Assembly (NCBI GenBank): GCA_002751075.1 | Contig: NAOQ01000288.1 | Span: 38,664-87,887, forward strand | Length of the DNA stretch: 49,224 bases | Direction of reading: 5' to 3' | Source: Ichthyophonus hoferi | Taxonomy: Eukaryota > Opisthokonta > Ichthyosporea > Ichthyophonida > Ichthyophonidae | Part shown: one piece after another, positions 9,901-24,400 of the stretch | Position numbering within the stretch: the first letter of the stretch is position 1 | Layout of the letters: each line of letters starts with the position of its first letter | The notes under the pieces: model-generated | Told to the model about the DNA's origin: nothing | Seen by the model: the letters and a program-made list of their open reading frames with translations, nothing else | Database searches by the model: none | Position numbers and translations under genes: made by a program

Positions 9901-11684
9901 ATATGTGATGGCTCCGTCTTGAACTAGCTGCCTAAAGCCACGACCACATGTTCTAATATTAGATATCATTGATTGAATGATTGGTAGGCAGATGATAAAA
10001 GATGGTCCTGGTCCTATTGGTGTTACAAGAAAGGATAAAAACATTTACAAGAAACCCTAATAACAATACCATTTCCACCAATAGCATACTACCATTAATT
10101 TATAATTTATAATAGGACGCAAGAGGGCTTCCCAGACACCTACCTAGCTACCATTGAGGCAATCTATCAATTCTTCCGCCAATATCATATCAGTATGGCC
10201 AGCAGATCTATCAAACCTATTGGCCCTGTCACCTCCAACGATGCTCTGGTATGTGATTGGTGATTGCATTGTTTATAAAGAAAGGAGAGATTGTCACTGG
10301 TTACCTTTCTTTCTCTCTCTGATTTTCTTTCCATTTAGAGGTATATAGCAATATAACAATAATTATATTTATACATTACACTACACATTATATTTTCCTT
10401 TTTGAAATTTTGGAGGATATATATTGTTATACCTTTTGAATGAGAGAGAGAAAGACCTTGTCTACTTTCTATATATTACCACACCCACAGTATTTATTAT
10501 TCTAGATAGCCTACCTTTTACTACATTACACTATAATTGGCTCCAGATCATTTTTCTCATATCAGACTTGGATGATTAATATTTTACAGCTTTTATACCA
10601 TCCAAAGAAAACAAGTAATATATATTTATTTATTGGTTCATAGTAAATACTATTAATATCACCAATCATAGTTATATTCCTTACGTAAGGTATGTTCTTA
10701 CGCAAGAACCCCTAGCTAGACCCAGGCCAATAGTTAGTTGTTCTGGCGGTTTTATATGATAAAAGAAACTTGTTTCTTGTTTTAACAATATACCATGCCT
10801 TTCCATTTGTTATTCCTATCAAGACATTAATTATCCATTGTAAATAATATTCTCTAATTAACACTTTCCAATCATATTTTTAATTAATTAATTCAACTTT
10901 CATGTGTAAAGAACCCAATACTTACAGTGAATATCTCTTACAATTCTCCAACATTATAATCAATATAAATCACCCAATCACATATATATATTATTTCTAA
11001 CTCTTGTCTATTGGTCCAGTATAATGGGCGCTATGACAACCTCTTATATTTCTTTAGCTACCAGTATGGCCTGATACAGGAAGCCTATCTTAACGGTCCA
11101 TATGGTACATACAAAGATCTTAAATTGAACAAGTCAGGGTATATTGATCATAGTAGAGGTAAGTGGTGGGGGTGTGTGGCTTGGTAGGTGTTACTTTTAT
11201 AGGGTATGTATGTATGTATGTACGTATATATATATATGTATGTATAACCTGTTATCTGTGTTTATAAGTGGAAATATATGTGTATTGACTGATACCATGA
11301 GAGGATAAATATTTTAATTAAGATAGTTACAGACCAAGGCTGGCAAAAAAAAACAATATTATATACATATATAAGAGATGAATTGCAATAACTGGATGGT
11401 GTGAAGAGAGTTTGCTAAGTATTTTTGAAAATAAGCTATGTGTTTGGATACTGTAGGTTATCTCCTGCTAATCATCTGGACCTATATTGTTATAAACATA
11501 TTTGAAGCAATGGTTAGGGCTTATGGCACTTATGTATAAATAGATAGCGGTAATCCTAATAATGGTACTATATTCAGGAGATAAGAGAAAGAGAATAGAC
11601 GAGGGTACTGCCGACCCTGAGGGAGAGGGGAACAGTGCAGAGGGAAATGAAACCAGCAAGATAAAGCCTGATACTACAGCCTGA
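6280..11684 (+). CDS. DTWD1: tRNA-uridine aminocarboxypropyltransferase 1 (DTW domain)
   Basis: This enzyme family transfers the 3-amino-3-carboxypropyl group of SAM to a tRNA uridine (acp3U; human DTWD1 acts on position 20). Eight exons: 6280-6359, 6587-6724, 7118-7262, 7480-7527, 9011-9120, 10116-10248, 11020-11158 and 11578-11684; all phases agree and give 299 residues (human 304). Residues 36-51 hold the cysteine motif [21 protein letters not shown] and STAVHAKL follow as in the human protein. The DxTW signature is DCTW at residues 142-145 ([10 protein letters not shown]). Later come [13 protein letters not shown] and [16 protein letters not shown]. The last exon encodes a basic/acidic tail ([10 protein letters not shown]) that could be a nuclear signal. 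AATAAA lies at 11840. Exon borders are manual; the identity is very safe. Confidence 0.93.
6840..6915. repeat. TGTA and TA microsatellites in DTWD1 intron 2
   Basis: A (tatg)n/(tacg)n tract passes into an almost pure TA run. ORFs called here are low-complexity artefacts. Confidence 0.85.
8132..8191. repeat. 22-bp tandem repeat, about three copies, DTWD1 intron 4
   Basis: Variants of a unit containing 'taagataataactataaca' and 'cag/ctg' spacers repeat about three times. Confidence 0.6.
8490..8730. repeat. TATAC/TATAT-rich satellite in DTWD1 intron 4
   Basis: About 240 bp of degenerate 'tactata' and 'tatatta' units (for example tactatactatattatact). The ORF here translates to Y/L/I repeats and is not a gene. 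Confidence 0.85.
9144..9330. repeat. pentanucleotide (TTATG)n microsatellite
   Basis: About 20 uninterrupted units followed by variant units, starting some 24 bp after the donor of DTWD1 exon 5. The clean first half suggests it is length-variable. Confidence 0.95.
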
Positions 11685-13591
11685 ACCCCACCTGCCTATC
11701 TGTATATTGACACTGTACATAGTATTGCATCCGAGCTATAGGCCTGTATGAATAGATACTGGAGTTGACAGTTTTAAATGCATTTTATTAATTTAATGCT
11801 TGATTGCCAATTAGTGCATTAAATTGCACAATATTACCCAATAAAAATAGCAGTGAGGTCATATTGTAGTACTTCACGCTGTTGCATCAATCCGACCGTC
11901 CAATTAAATTCAGATTTTAATTTTTACACCAAGTATGGCATCTATACCATTGGCCTTACTGCTTCATACACATCATTGTAAAGAATAAAATGATGTGATT
12001 GGGCAACACAGACTATCAATTTGACCCAATTGGGTGTTGGTATTTCACAAGACAATCAAGCTTTTCTACCAATAAAGTTACAGGACATGCTACATTGCTA
12101 TAAGGGGCCAATGGCGTGCTATGCCACATTTGAGAGCCAATGAATTTCCATGTGCACTCCGGGATCTATTTTGACCAGTCAGTGTGGTGATTGCAGTAGA
12201 TCATATCACACCCGCATTTCAATATCGCTAAGGACACCATAGATATTTCTAATTTAAAAGATTTTAAGCCTTTGATGTCATTGGTTAGTCTATTTGTTGA
12301 TTATACTTCTGTGATATTTTAAAATACTTTGTATCAAGCTGACCATTTGTCTCTTAAAAATTACTTTATTTGAATATATATATATATATATATATTAGAA
12401 AAGCATAATAGTTTTTTTAATTTAGTTTTACTATCCAATCCGCAATTTTATTATCATGCATATAAGAAGTTCAACTTGTTTTAAAAATGAAACAATTTCA
12501 ATCTAATCTACTATCATTTTAAAATAACCAATAGCAGCTCTGATACAATTTTAACCCAAACATGTCTTTTGACAATTCTATAATGCCTAATATAGACTAA
12601 ATGGTTTTTGCAATTATCCTACTAATATACTACTCTATTCTACATACGTACTATCCTATCCTACCCTATCTATATACTATCCTATCCTACCCTATCTATA
12701 TACTATCCTATCATATATGTACACGTACTATCCCATTACAAGTTGGAAACCAAGCCACCAAGAGCCCATATGAATGATGTATTATGCTTTCACAATAATA
12801 ACTGCATAAAAAGGAAAATTTGTTTTCATGACATTGACATATATATCATCAACATAAACTGCATGTCACGTCACGTCTTCAATTTTAAATACACCTATAC
12901 CTTCTATATCTTCAACAGCAATAATGGTATTTATATAGAATCTTTATACAGGTATTACGGGTATATGCAGCCAGTGCCCTATACCCAGTACACCGATTAT
13001 GATATACAACTCGACCTCAAGCCTACATGCATGTAGTGTACCTCCAATCATAGTGAGGCTGAAATACATCATGGGTTAGGCAAACAATGTTATACAGGTA
13101 AATAAATATATGAAAACAGAATATTTACTAGAATAAACCATATTAGTGGAGTATTGTGATGAGTTACGAGAAAGATGATTACCGTGTGTATGTATACGTT
13201 TTGATGTTTTTTTTTTAAAAAAAAATTACAAAAATAAAATACAAATAAAATAAAGTATTCCTAGGCTTCAAGTATTTGCCTTGTGTATGCTAAAGCATAA
13301 TTGGCCAATCAGGCTATTATTATAAAATGTGGAGGTCCAATAAAATACCAAGTATCTTAGATACAAAGCACACGTACACATACACCCACACACATACATA
13401 CATACATACAAATATATATAGCAGTTCTATTACATCCGAGTTTGTCTAACCATTCATAGAGAGACTGGCACACTCCCAGTACATACTCCATTGATAAATA
13501 TTAAAATAACTGCACCAATACCAACACAATTTAATTTTATGTCTTTCCCCCCATAACCTTTCTCAAAAACAATCATATATTCATATATATA
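11685..13591. other. convergent intergenic region between DTWD1 and the SPCA pump gene
   Basis: Both neighbours end here. It holds 3' UTR sequence, an imperfect 26-bp tandem repeat (12651-12717, unit starting ctatcctatcctaccc) and a less AT-rich patch at 12940-13080 where several frames look coding-like but no splice structure supports a gene. Confidence 0.5.
12651..12717. repeat. 26-bp minisatellite, 2.5 copies
   Basis: The unit starts ctatcctatcctaccctatc and ends tatata. It repeats at 12651 and 12677, with a partial third copy at 12703. Confidence 0.85.
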
Positions 13592-15240
13592 TTACGACCA
13601 GGTAATAGCCCCCCTGCATTTTCTCAGTTCATCTATCCAGAATACACTTGAGGTTAGACAGATGATTGATATGATGTCATAGAAAGAGAGCGCTGTGGTT
13701 TGGAACACCCTCTGTAGTGGCGGAAAGTAGATAACTAGAAACTGTCCAAAGATAGAGCCCCCCACCTATAGTATGTATGCATAGTGTATGTATAGCGTGT
13801 ATGTATAGTGTGTATGCATAGGATGTATGTATAATATGTATGTATAATATGAATGTATGTAGAGTATGTACGTATAGTATGTATGTTAATAAAGTAGGAT
13901 ATTAGTATGATGGTATTATAGTATGATAGCAGATAGGCATATCCCTATATGGAAAAGGGTCTACGGTAAGGGGGTAAAGATGAAGATAAACCATTAAAGG
14001 AATGATTGGATCACAGAATAGGCTAAAATATAAATCAAATATAAACACGGTAAATTTTTTCAAAATATTGAAATAGATATGTAAACATACAGATATATAC
14101 ATATACATACGCATACACATACACATACATATATACCTATACATAAACACACACATATACATATACCTATACATACACGTATAAATATATACAGATAATT
14201 CTAAAGACACATAAGTATGAAAACCAAAAAACTAAAACTAAACAAGTCCTGGACTGAGACAATTCCAATTCACAGACAACTCACCGCAGCAAGGAAGACC
14301 TTATTAGTAAAGAGGCCGATCTTCAGAATACTCTTATGAGCACTGCGACAAGCCAGGGCATTAAACATATCAAAGAAAACAAAGGCCGTGAAGCTCATGG
14401 TGGTCGCCCGTGCATTGGACTCTTCCCCATCGCCGTTCATCTCGCGTATAAAGATAAACATCGTCCCTAAGATAATAATGGCTGCCGCTACTATCACGCG
14501 TTGCAGTAGTGCCCTGGAGTAAGGTGTAAGTTAGACATCATTGAGTAAGTGTAGAGGTGGGAGGGAGAGGGAGAGGGAGTAGGAAAGGGAAAGTGAGTGG
14601 AGGGAACGCACTTCAAGCTCCGCTACTCGTACAGGGCTATAGGTTTATAACCTACTGCATATCCTATAGCCCAATCCATATACACAACCTATAACCTAAT
14701 ACATACCTGGTGATAATAGAAGTATTCATAGGCCTGGGAGGCTTTAACATGACATCACGATCGACAGGTTCCACCCCCAGACTACCACCCAACCAGGAGA
14801 GAACATTAAAACTTAAAAATATTAAAACATTATCACAGGGTTACAGGCATTTCTCTGTTAGTACATTTCCTTTTCATTCTAGCCCGATTGGGGCCAGGAT
14901 GGGCCAATAGCATCAAATGTTAATCTAGACATTGGTTGGTTATTAACCAGTGATAAAGGCAAGTTAAAATTAATAGAATTAGCAACCAAACATTGCTCAC
15001 TGTATTCTCCGTGTTCTCTACAGACAAGAGCATCCACCCTTACAATTAGCCCTAAAAGATAGCCACTAAATGCTCTCCCTATATATATATAGTCCAGGAT
15101 TGGTTTGTACCAAGATGCTAGATACTGCTAGTGTTTCAGATGATTGGTTCCTATACATATATACACACAATACACAAATACATATATACCTACATATACA
15201 TACATACATACAAATATACATACAAATATACATATATACA

Positions 15241-15276
<36 letters not shown>

Positions 15277-15421
15277 TACATGCAATACATGCATACATAC
15301 ATACATATATACATACATACATACATGAATACATACATACATATATATATATACATACATATATACATACCTACATATATACATATATACATACATATAT
15401 ACATATACATACATACATACA

Positions 15422-15457
<36 letters not shown>

Positions 15458-18400
15458 CATGCACCCACTCCGTTCCACCCTACCTCTGGGCTGGAGGCCC
15501 ATCCATAATAATATTAATCCAAAGGATTTGCATTGCATTAAGAGGATTGGGGTAACCAAGAAGAGTAAGCAGGCCAACCAATCCTAGAGCTGCTAGTGAT
15601 GTACTCAGCTATTGGCGGCAGTAGAAGTGATAAGAATAGGAGCCAATAAATAAGAGGAGAGAGTGGCAGTCAATCTCATTTGGTATTAATGATTGAATTT
15701 TTGATCGAAAATAAATTTAGAAAGGAAAAAGAGAATATGCGAAAGAAGATGGTTGCAGAGCAATAAGATATATACTGATTCGCCATTGGCGTATACGTAT
15801 GTGTGAGTAAGAGGGAGAGGGAGAGAGAGGGGGAGAAGAAAAGCAAAAAAAAACTGGGCGTACTATTAACTAGTTATATAATGTAAGTAAATGATATAAT
15901 GTATACTGATGGTATATACATAGAGTAGAGGTAGATAGTATATATATACAGTCTATATATATATCTAAAAAATATAAGTATATTACCTGAAAGCGAACAA
16001 AATTCTTGATATTATAAAATATACTTTTCCCTTCCTCTATGGCGCTCAGGATGGTCGAAAAATTATCATCCACTGGTTGGTTGGTTTAGGAGAGTTAAGG
16101 GTCTTTAAAATACAATAAACCTATAGGAAAAAAGAGATGGCGAGGAGTGTATAAGACATGAAAGGTCATCCGTGTAAATGATTGGACCAATGACTAAAAG
16201 GTATGCCAGTAAATAAACTAATAAGTATAGCGCATCAGCCAATCATTACCTAGGATCATGTCGGCAGCTTCCTTGGACACATCCGTGCCTGATTTACCCA
16301 TAGCAATGCTGTGGTGTGATTGGAGGTACACATATCATATTTAGATACAGGGTGCTACCATATCTATATCTCCACCAATCAGAGATATACTTCATTTCCT
16401 ATTATATTAACAATACCTTAGAAGCACGTATGATATACAGCTAATTAAAAATATTGAATGTAGACCTATACTTACAACATACACTGCATATGTACCCAGT
16501 ACCTACCCTATGTCTGCTTGTTTTAAAGCGGGGGCATCATTAACGCCATCTCCTGTCATTGCCACTATCTTTCCTTGCTGATAGGTTAAAGGTCAGTCAG
16601 TAAGGCGAACCTCGTGTATCTGGACTAGATATCATAAGACTATAAATACATTTACCCCTCTCTGTATTATAGTTATTGGTGATTGTGGGACCCTTACATA
16701 CAAGTGTCTCTCTACAGCTTTAGCTGAATAGGATATAATACGATATGACATGGTATAGTATGATATGATATGATAGGGTATGGTAAGATAAAATAGGATG
16801 GGACATGAGAGGCTAGGATATGACAGGATAAATGTGTATACATACACACACACACATATATAAATACATATACCATGACCAATTAATAGGGGGAAGCCAT
16901 AGTTACCATCTGGAATACACGAATAATCGTGAGTTTATGGCGGGGAGAGGTCCTATAGAACACCGTAGTCTTGCGAAAGAGACTGGTTAATTGCTCCTAT
17001 AAAAAAGGTGAACCAACCAGTGAGACGGATTATGTACATATATTAACATGATAGGATGTAGGTTAATATGGTAGTATATAGTAGTATAATAGTATAACAG
17101 TATAATAGTATAGCAGTACAGTAGTCTAATAATATGATACCAAATATATCTACAGGCATGACCTCTAGCCATAGATTAACACGGTAGTCCCATGCATATT
17201 GGCTATTAATAGAATATACTGGTATATCATTGGCTGTATTTGTATGATAAAATATTTTATGCGATTGAGTCTTCATATAAGCTATGTAATCCCAACGCTT
17301 TATTTACCTCACATAAGCTTTCTATTTGCTGCCCTGACATGCAGGTGTGAAGGTTGTCCTGGTAGATTCCTACTTGACGTGCAATGGCCAGAGCTGGAGA
17401 TATGGATTAGGGACAGAGTAATAGATAGGATATAGTAGAGTAGACCATATAGATGAGTATCTGTATCAACTTCCATTTGCTTTCATTTACAATTCTTGCC
17501 TATATTGTAATATATCTACAACTACAACTACATACCTACTGGCATAGGGTCATACATGCACCTACATCTAATTGAGTATAACACACTATAACCCTACTAA
17601 CACCAATCGGCGATAATACTATAATATTAAAGGTGCAAAAGTCAGCCATGATATATATGTAAGTATGTTCTAGCCCGACCTTCTCTACCGTACCTGTCTC
17701 TTTCGCATCCCCCGTAATCATAACCACTTGTACCTGACTATCGACCAATGTCTTGATCGCTTGTTCCACCCCCTGACGAGGAGGGTCGATTAAACCAGCC
17801 AAGCTGTAGAAGCAAAGAGAAAGAAAGATAAGGAGAGACCAATAGGATGTAAGAATTAGGAGAGACCAATAGGATGTAAGAATTAGGAGAGACCAATAGG
17901 ATGTAAGAATTAAATAAAAAGTATAATGGAGATAGAGACCAGTGGGAGGAATAAAGGGTTTAGAGCCTATAAATAGAACAGTCAATTCCCCATCTAATCC
18001 AATAGAACTCACCCTACAAAACTCAGATTATCAATATCTTGACCAACCGCAAATGCGATCACTCTCAGCCTTCCACCGGCCATCTTAATGCATTCTGATT
18101 GGATATACAAAGGACTAATAAGCTAAAGGTTACATCAAGCCCATGATAAATATCCTCAATGAATAGATATTCCACCTGATTGACAGTTATATATATACAT
18201 ACATTGTAAATAGACCAATCATAGTTGATATAAATTCAAGCATTGGTAATTGTTAAATTGAAACTTATTGACTGGCTACACAGTAATGAGAAAATACTAT
18301 TTTAATCTAGGTTATCATTGATAAGAAAGAACGAGGTAGCTATGTTATATATTAACTAGGACGATGTAATATATTGAAATCAACCAATGGGAGACAACAT

Positions 18401-21400
18401 TTAAAAATTAAAAAGAATATTATGACATACCTTCAAGAATAGATTCCTTGTCTACTTTGGTAAGAGGGGAAATATGATTGGGTGCAGCGTGATTATAGTA
18501 CGAAGTACTGATATGATTGGATGAATATCATGTCATAGGATGACAGTTAGTGATAAAGCAAAGATCACACCATCAAGATATACGGATAGAGCTCCATATA
18601 TGGGGATATATGAAAATCATAAGTCTAAATCAGGAAGAATGAACCAATGATCTATAAGGTATTAGTATACTAGCCAACCAAGCCCTAACAAATATAACAG
18701 ACGGATCATTAGGAGCTTTATCATCCACACCTTACACGTCACATGATCACATGGCCTATGAAGGCCATATAGTGTATGTCCAATGACTAGGTATGAATAT
18801 ATATATATATATGCCTGACATACAGCCAATCACACTACGTACCACCGTCCTAATATGCACTCGGTCATGCCCTTGACATAGTACAGGGCAGGTTGGTGCA
18901 GATTATTTTTGCTCACGCATCTGACTGCCATCCATTTACTCATAGACGAGAAGGGAATCTCGTCAGTGCGTTCATACATAGCTATTGGGTAACAAAGAGA
19001 GGGTAGAGGATTAGTACACTAGTGTACAGGATAATATACAGACCAACAACAAATATAATAGGAGAGAAGAGAAGGGGAGGGAACGAGGAGGATGGTGAGA
19101 TGCAACATATGTATATATCAGCCAGGAGAGAATAACCAGTACTCAGTACTCACGTCTAAGATCGGTCATCCCAAATTTGGAAGCAGCCACAATGAGCGCG
19201 CCCTCAGTAGCCTGCCCAATCACAACCCCGTTTTCTACGTAGCTATTATTACACAGGTTGCCCACCTATATTAAAAAGTAAAGTAATATAAGTAATGCCA
19301 TACAGAGTAGGATATAAATAAAGAATATCTGATTGGATGCCTGGACACTCCAATATTTAATATGTAGTATGATGACATCTCAAAAATGATAAAAATACAA
19401 TCAATACCAATTATTAGTCATATGTTATGATAATAGCCCAATCAACTGCAGCTGACCAACACATTTTTAGATCATATACACACATGCATACATAGATACA
19501 TATATATAGGGGTATATAATCTGTACACCAATCAACAGGACCAATCATACCTCCATGATCTTAGCTATATTAGGATAGCTTTTAGGGCTAATAATTTTAC
19601 CATCTACTGTGAAGTGGCCAGTCAATAGGTAGCCTTTGCCTGTAGCCTACAACCAGTCAAATGATGGTGTGGAGAGGAGTTAGAAATACATCGGAGGGCT
19701 TCTAATAGTCTGATACTACACCAATCATATACTAGGCAAGGATACCCTAATTAAGAACCCATAATAATTATCGTATATGAGGCAGAGTCTGGCACACCTT
19801 CTATACAATACTATATAGATCGGTCTGCAAACATCATGTCCTATTGGATAATATTGAATCATTAATTATATTTTGAATAGCCTATTTAAAAAGGTTATCC
19901 ATCATGGAATGTGGAATGGGGCCCAATAAAACACATACAATATAAATATAAAATATACATACATACCTGGGCAACCGCATGGTCGGCATATGAGTACACG
20001 TGCGTCATCGTCATCTCATTCTGGGTCAAGGTGCCAGTCTTATCGGCACAAATCACACTGGCTGCACCTATAAAGGATACCATATAAATATACTGTATTG
20101 TTGCCACTGGTCTGTTTTTTTTTTTAGAATTTTTGTTTTCTTTTTCTTATATATACTTATTATCCTCTATCCTTCTACACACCACTTACAATGTAGGGTT
20201 GTTCTACTAATAATAGTAACTATATAAGTATATGCATTCGCCAATTTAGGTATATATGGTCAATTCATCATCACATATGCCCATACTATCACCCAATATC
20301 AACATGTACATATTTTGCTATAATTTGTTTTTAAATATATAAAGTATATGTTTGATCATACTATAACATATACTATAACAGATATTATAACGTATGTCAT
20401 AACAGATACCACCATCTATACTATGCACACGCGCATATCTTACTATATAAAAATATAAGTGCATGTTTCCAGTGTCGGGTGGATGGGGTAGGGGGCGAAA
20501 AAAAACAAATAGAAACTGAAAGTTAAAGGGAAAGGCGAGGAGGGTATCCCTAGGTATAGAGTCACATAACTTAATGTCATGTTAGGATATGGTATGATAT
20601 GGTATGATGTGGTATGATATAATGAGCAATAATATAACAATATATAACAATATAATATATAATATATATAATAGTATATACTAACATAACAACACGTCTC
20701 AGGTATAAACCTTACCTAATGCCTCCACAGAAGGCAGTTTCTTGACAATAGCATTACGTCTAGCCATTCTTATAACACCTGATATTAAAATTATTTTTAG
20801 CGTTAAAATCAAAATTTAAAATTTAAACCAACTAGGAATAGTGGCTCCATCTGGACTTAATATGAGCTATTTTGGTTGGCAATAATATAATAGATCCTAA
20901 TGGTTTAATTTTTAATATTTCGTAGTGAAAGGCTCATCCTTTTTATAACCCCATCCTTATACCTATATGTTATAGTATATGTTATAGTATGTTACAGTAT
21001 ATGCTATATTATATTATATAATTTCAGGTAGATATCCCAGCATTTATATCTATTAATAACAACTGGCCCTGATTGGATACACCTACTATTCTTGGCTGGT
21101 ATAATATACTATAACATATACTATAACATATTATAGCATATACTATATCATATACTATAGCATGCCCTTATATACCCAATCATACTAGCTTACCTAGTGC
21201 CAAAGTAACAGTAACAACTATTGGTAAACCTTCAGGAATGGCAGCGACAGCTAATGAAACACCGATAGTAAACATATCCAGAAGAGGTTTGTGTTGGAAT
21301 AGCTGCAGGAATAAATAAAAGGACAATATTACAATGTAGAAAATGAGATAGAATATATGTATTAAAAATACAGTTTCCAAGAGTGAAATGATTGGATAAA

Positions 21401-24400
21401 TGAATATCAACGCCAATAAAAGGATGCATGGGCAGAGATAAACCAATCGAAGAGATGAGATAAGTGCACGATAATAATAAACTAATGATCAGTGGGAAGG
21501 GCCTGTATGACCACCAATCATAATAGATTGTATTCAGTAGACAACGCGATAAATACCATCCAGGTAGCAAATATATATATATATATATATAGGATTGCAT
21601 AAAAAGGAAAATATAAGTACACACTTCCACCAACACCATTATGCAATAATACATAGATACATACATGCATGTACATACATAGATACATAGAAACATATAT
21701 ACATACAAACAAACAAACATACTAACCCCAAAGGTAATAATAACAGCAATAATGGTAAATGAAATATACGTCAGCTTCTGTCCCAACTCGTCCATTTTGA
21801 CCTGTAGATATATAGAGCATATAGTATATATTAATATTATGCAGTAGATACTACTTATTGCATGGCATTCTATATATTTATTAATAGATTTATGTATTCA
21901 CTAAAGCAAAACTAAAAAAACACCCAATAGTTTTAAATTTTAAATTGTAAAGTTTAAAATATTAACTATTTATTCCTCATTTATGTTGTAAAATACCAAT
22001 GCCCAGACTATCACCGCCTCTGGGCCAATCAACCTACCAACCAACCAACTGTCTAACTCAATCTATCTTATAGATGTAAATCAATGAGATGTCGTTCTAT
22101 AGTTACTTTATATAATCCCTGCGTCATCATCTAATAATTATTTATAGTAATTTATTAAATAACACTAATTACTTATTTATTACAATAACTTAATGATTAA
22201 TATCCAATTGACTCAGGCGCACAGGACAAAAACAAAATCAGTTTAAAAGTTCAACAACAGCAGTATGATATAATATCAACTGTACCATAAACACACACAC
22301 ACACGCATATATATAGTAGATATATCCCACCACTGTCACACTGTACCTGAAGGGGACTTCTCTTTTTCTCGGTCTCTTGCATTAGGTGGAACATAGTACC
22401 AAATTCACTATCCTCTCCTGTACCTACTACCACACCTTTCCCATGGCCCTGCCTACCCCACCCACCTTGTTATTATTGTTACCATAGCAACCTTACCTAT
22501 GTTAATTACTATGGGCCCCACTGGGTTGTGTACATAATGGTGTGTTTAGGGGTAGACGATTAGATTCATCTCTATGCCTGTTATCTTTGGGTGAATACAA
22601 ACATGGCTATAATAAAAATACATGTTCCCGTCAATATCTAGAGGTATGTATACACCCATATAGATACATATATACACATATGCATACATACATACGTATA
22701 TATATATATATAAATTCATAGCTATACCAATACATATACGTATTTAAATCCCCACTCTATTCCAAGTACCAGTCAATGAACAGTAACTCACACAAGCAAC
22801 CAATTACCTGACTAGAGTACCCATAAAGGCAATATTTTTGCGATCAGCAATTGGTATTTCCCCCGCCTCGACTGGTTCAATACTTTCTATATGCTATAGG
22901 ATAGGCTATTAGGTTACTTGACATCAATGACATTGAACCAATGAATTATCAGTGTGTCAGTCTGGGCCACTAATATACAGACTTCTAATGAATGCATATT
23001 AATCCAATCATAAACTAACTTTAAACGTGTGATTCTCAGCCCATTTTAAAACAATAAAAGTTTAAATTTTAAACTTTAATCCATTTTAAGTATCAACAAA
23101 ATCCTTTTTTACATAGTTACTTAGGTAGAATAGCATGATAGGTCCTAATGGTGGCCATTGACAGCTGAATGCTATAGAGTGACATACATTTCTATAATAG
23201 CAGTCCAAGAAAGATAGATAACATAGATACCTGGAAACTGAATATCTTATAATCCCCAATTCCCCCCGACTGACTTAAGGGTAATAATAAATATATAATA
23301 TACTTATTATGTGTTATGATACAATTTTTTACATAAAACAAAATATGTACAAAACGCATTTATTAGCTTACAAATAATTGCAGGTATAGTAGTACATATT
23401 CAAAACTAAAATACATTTCAAAGCTAACAATACCATAGCTAGTTTAATAGGACCCAATCCGAGAAACTAATAAATACTATATATATACATACCTTAACCG
23501 AATCGTGTGTCTCTCCAGTCAGCATGCTCTCATCAATGGCTAAGCCACTGACCTATCAAAGTACGTGGTTAAAAATTAGTTTCTGAAATGATCCCCTTCA
23601 GATGGTACAAGATGTACATATATATAAGGATAAGGTTATAGTACCAAATATAGGCTAAAGTGGAACTCGTTATGATTGGATCACTCAATAAAAGATTTGA
23701 AGATAGATTATGTTCTGACTGAGATATTTGATTGGCCCAATGAACGATTGTAATTGATAGTATGATTAGCCTAATATATATATATATAGATGCAGTTCAG
23801 ATTGGTAGAGATCATAGTGTGTGGCGGAAAGTTTAAGTGGGTGGGAATATAAAAGGTTTGAAGGGACTATAGTGATTGGAGATATAGTAGGGTGATCCAA
23901 TCAACAGTATTTGTCATTTTGGCATATAAGGTACCAATAAACATAGGAAGGCAATGCTTTCAATAAATAAAACATAGATACTAATACAGGATAAATCGTA
24001 TAGATAAATGGACAGTGACAGTGGATTAGCACAAAGGAGACAGACCAATTATAACACAAGCAACATAGGAAAAAAAACTCTAGTCATAATGACATAAGTA
24101 GCTACTGCTAAATTGTTATTAATATTTATGAAGGAATTAATCAATGTGTAGGCATACATATATTAATCCGGAATGGATAAGGTACATATACTGAATAATG
24201 TTATTAGGGGGAGAGACAAGTTTCAATATATATATATATATTGTAAGGCACGTATATTCATAGGTAGTATGTATAACAGAAGTGTGCTTGGAAACTAATT
24301 AATTAAGAGAATGCATATGTAAATGATATAGGCATAGGTATAGGTGTAGGTTTATATCTATATCCAAACAAATGTATTTACTTGTGTTAAAGAAGAAGAA

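Noticed and set aside
10679-10690. 12-bp palindrome ccttacgtaagg
   Set aside because: Short palindromes of this size are expected by chance in a window this long.
15066-15590. Long ORFs on both strands
   Set aside because: They are translations of a (CATA)n microsatellite inside an SPCA intron.
17536-18012. 158-codon minus-strand ORF
   Set aside because: It joins real SPCA exon 18 with intron sequence including the 27-bp minisatellite; only 17694-17803 is coding.
21232-21795. 187-codon minus-strand ORF
   Set aside because: It spans exon 9 sequence plus intron 9 and part of exon 10 in the wrong frame.
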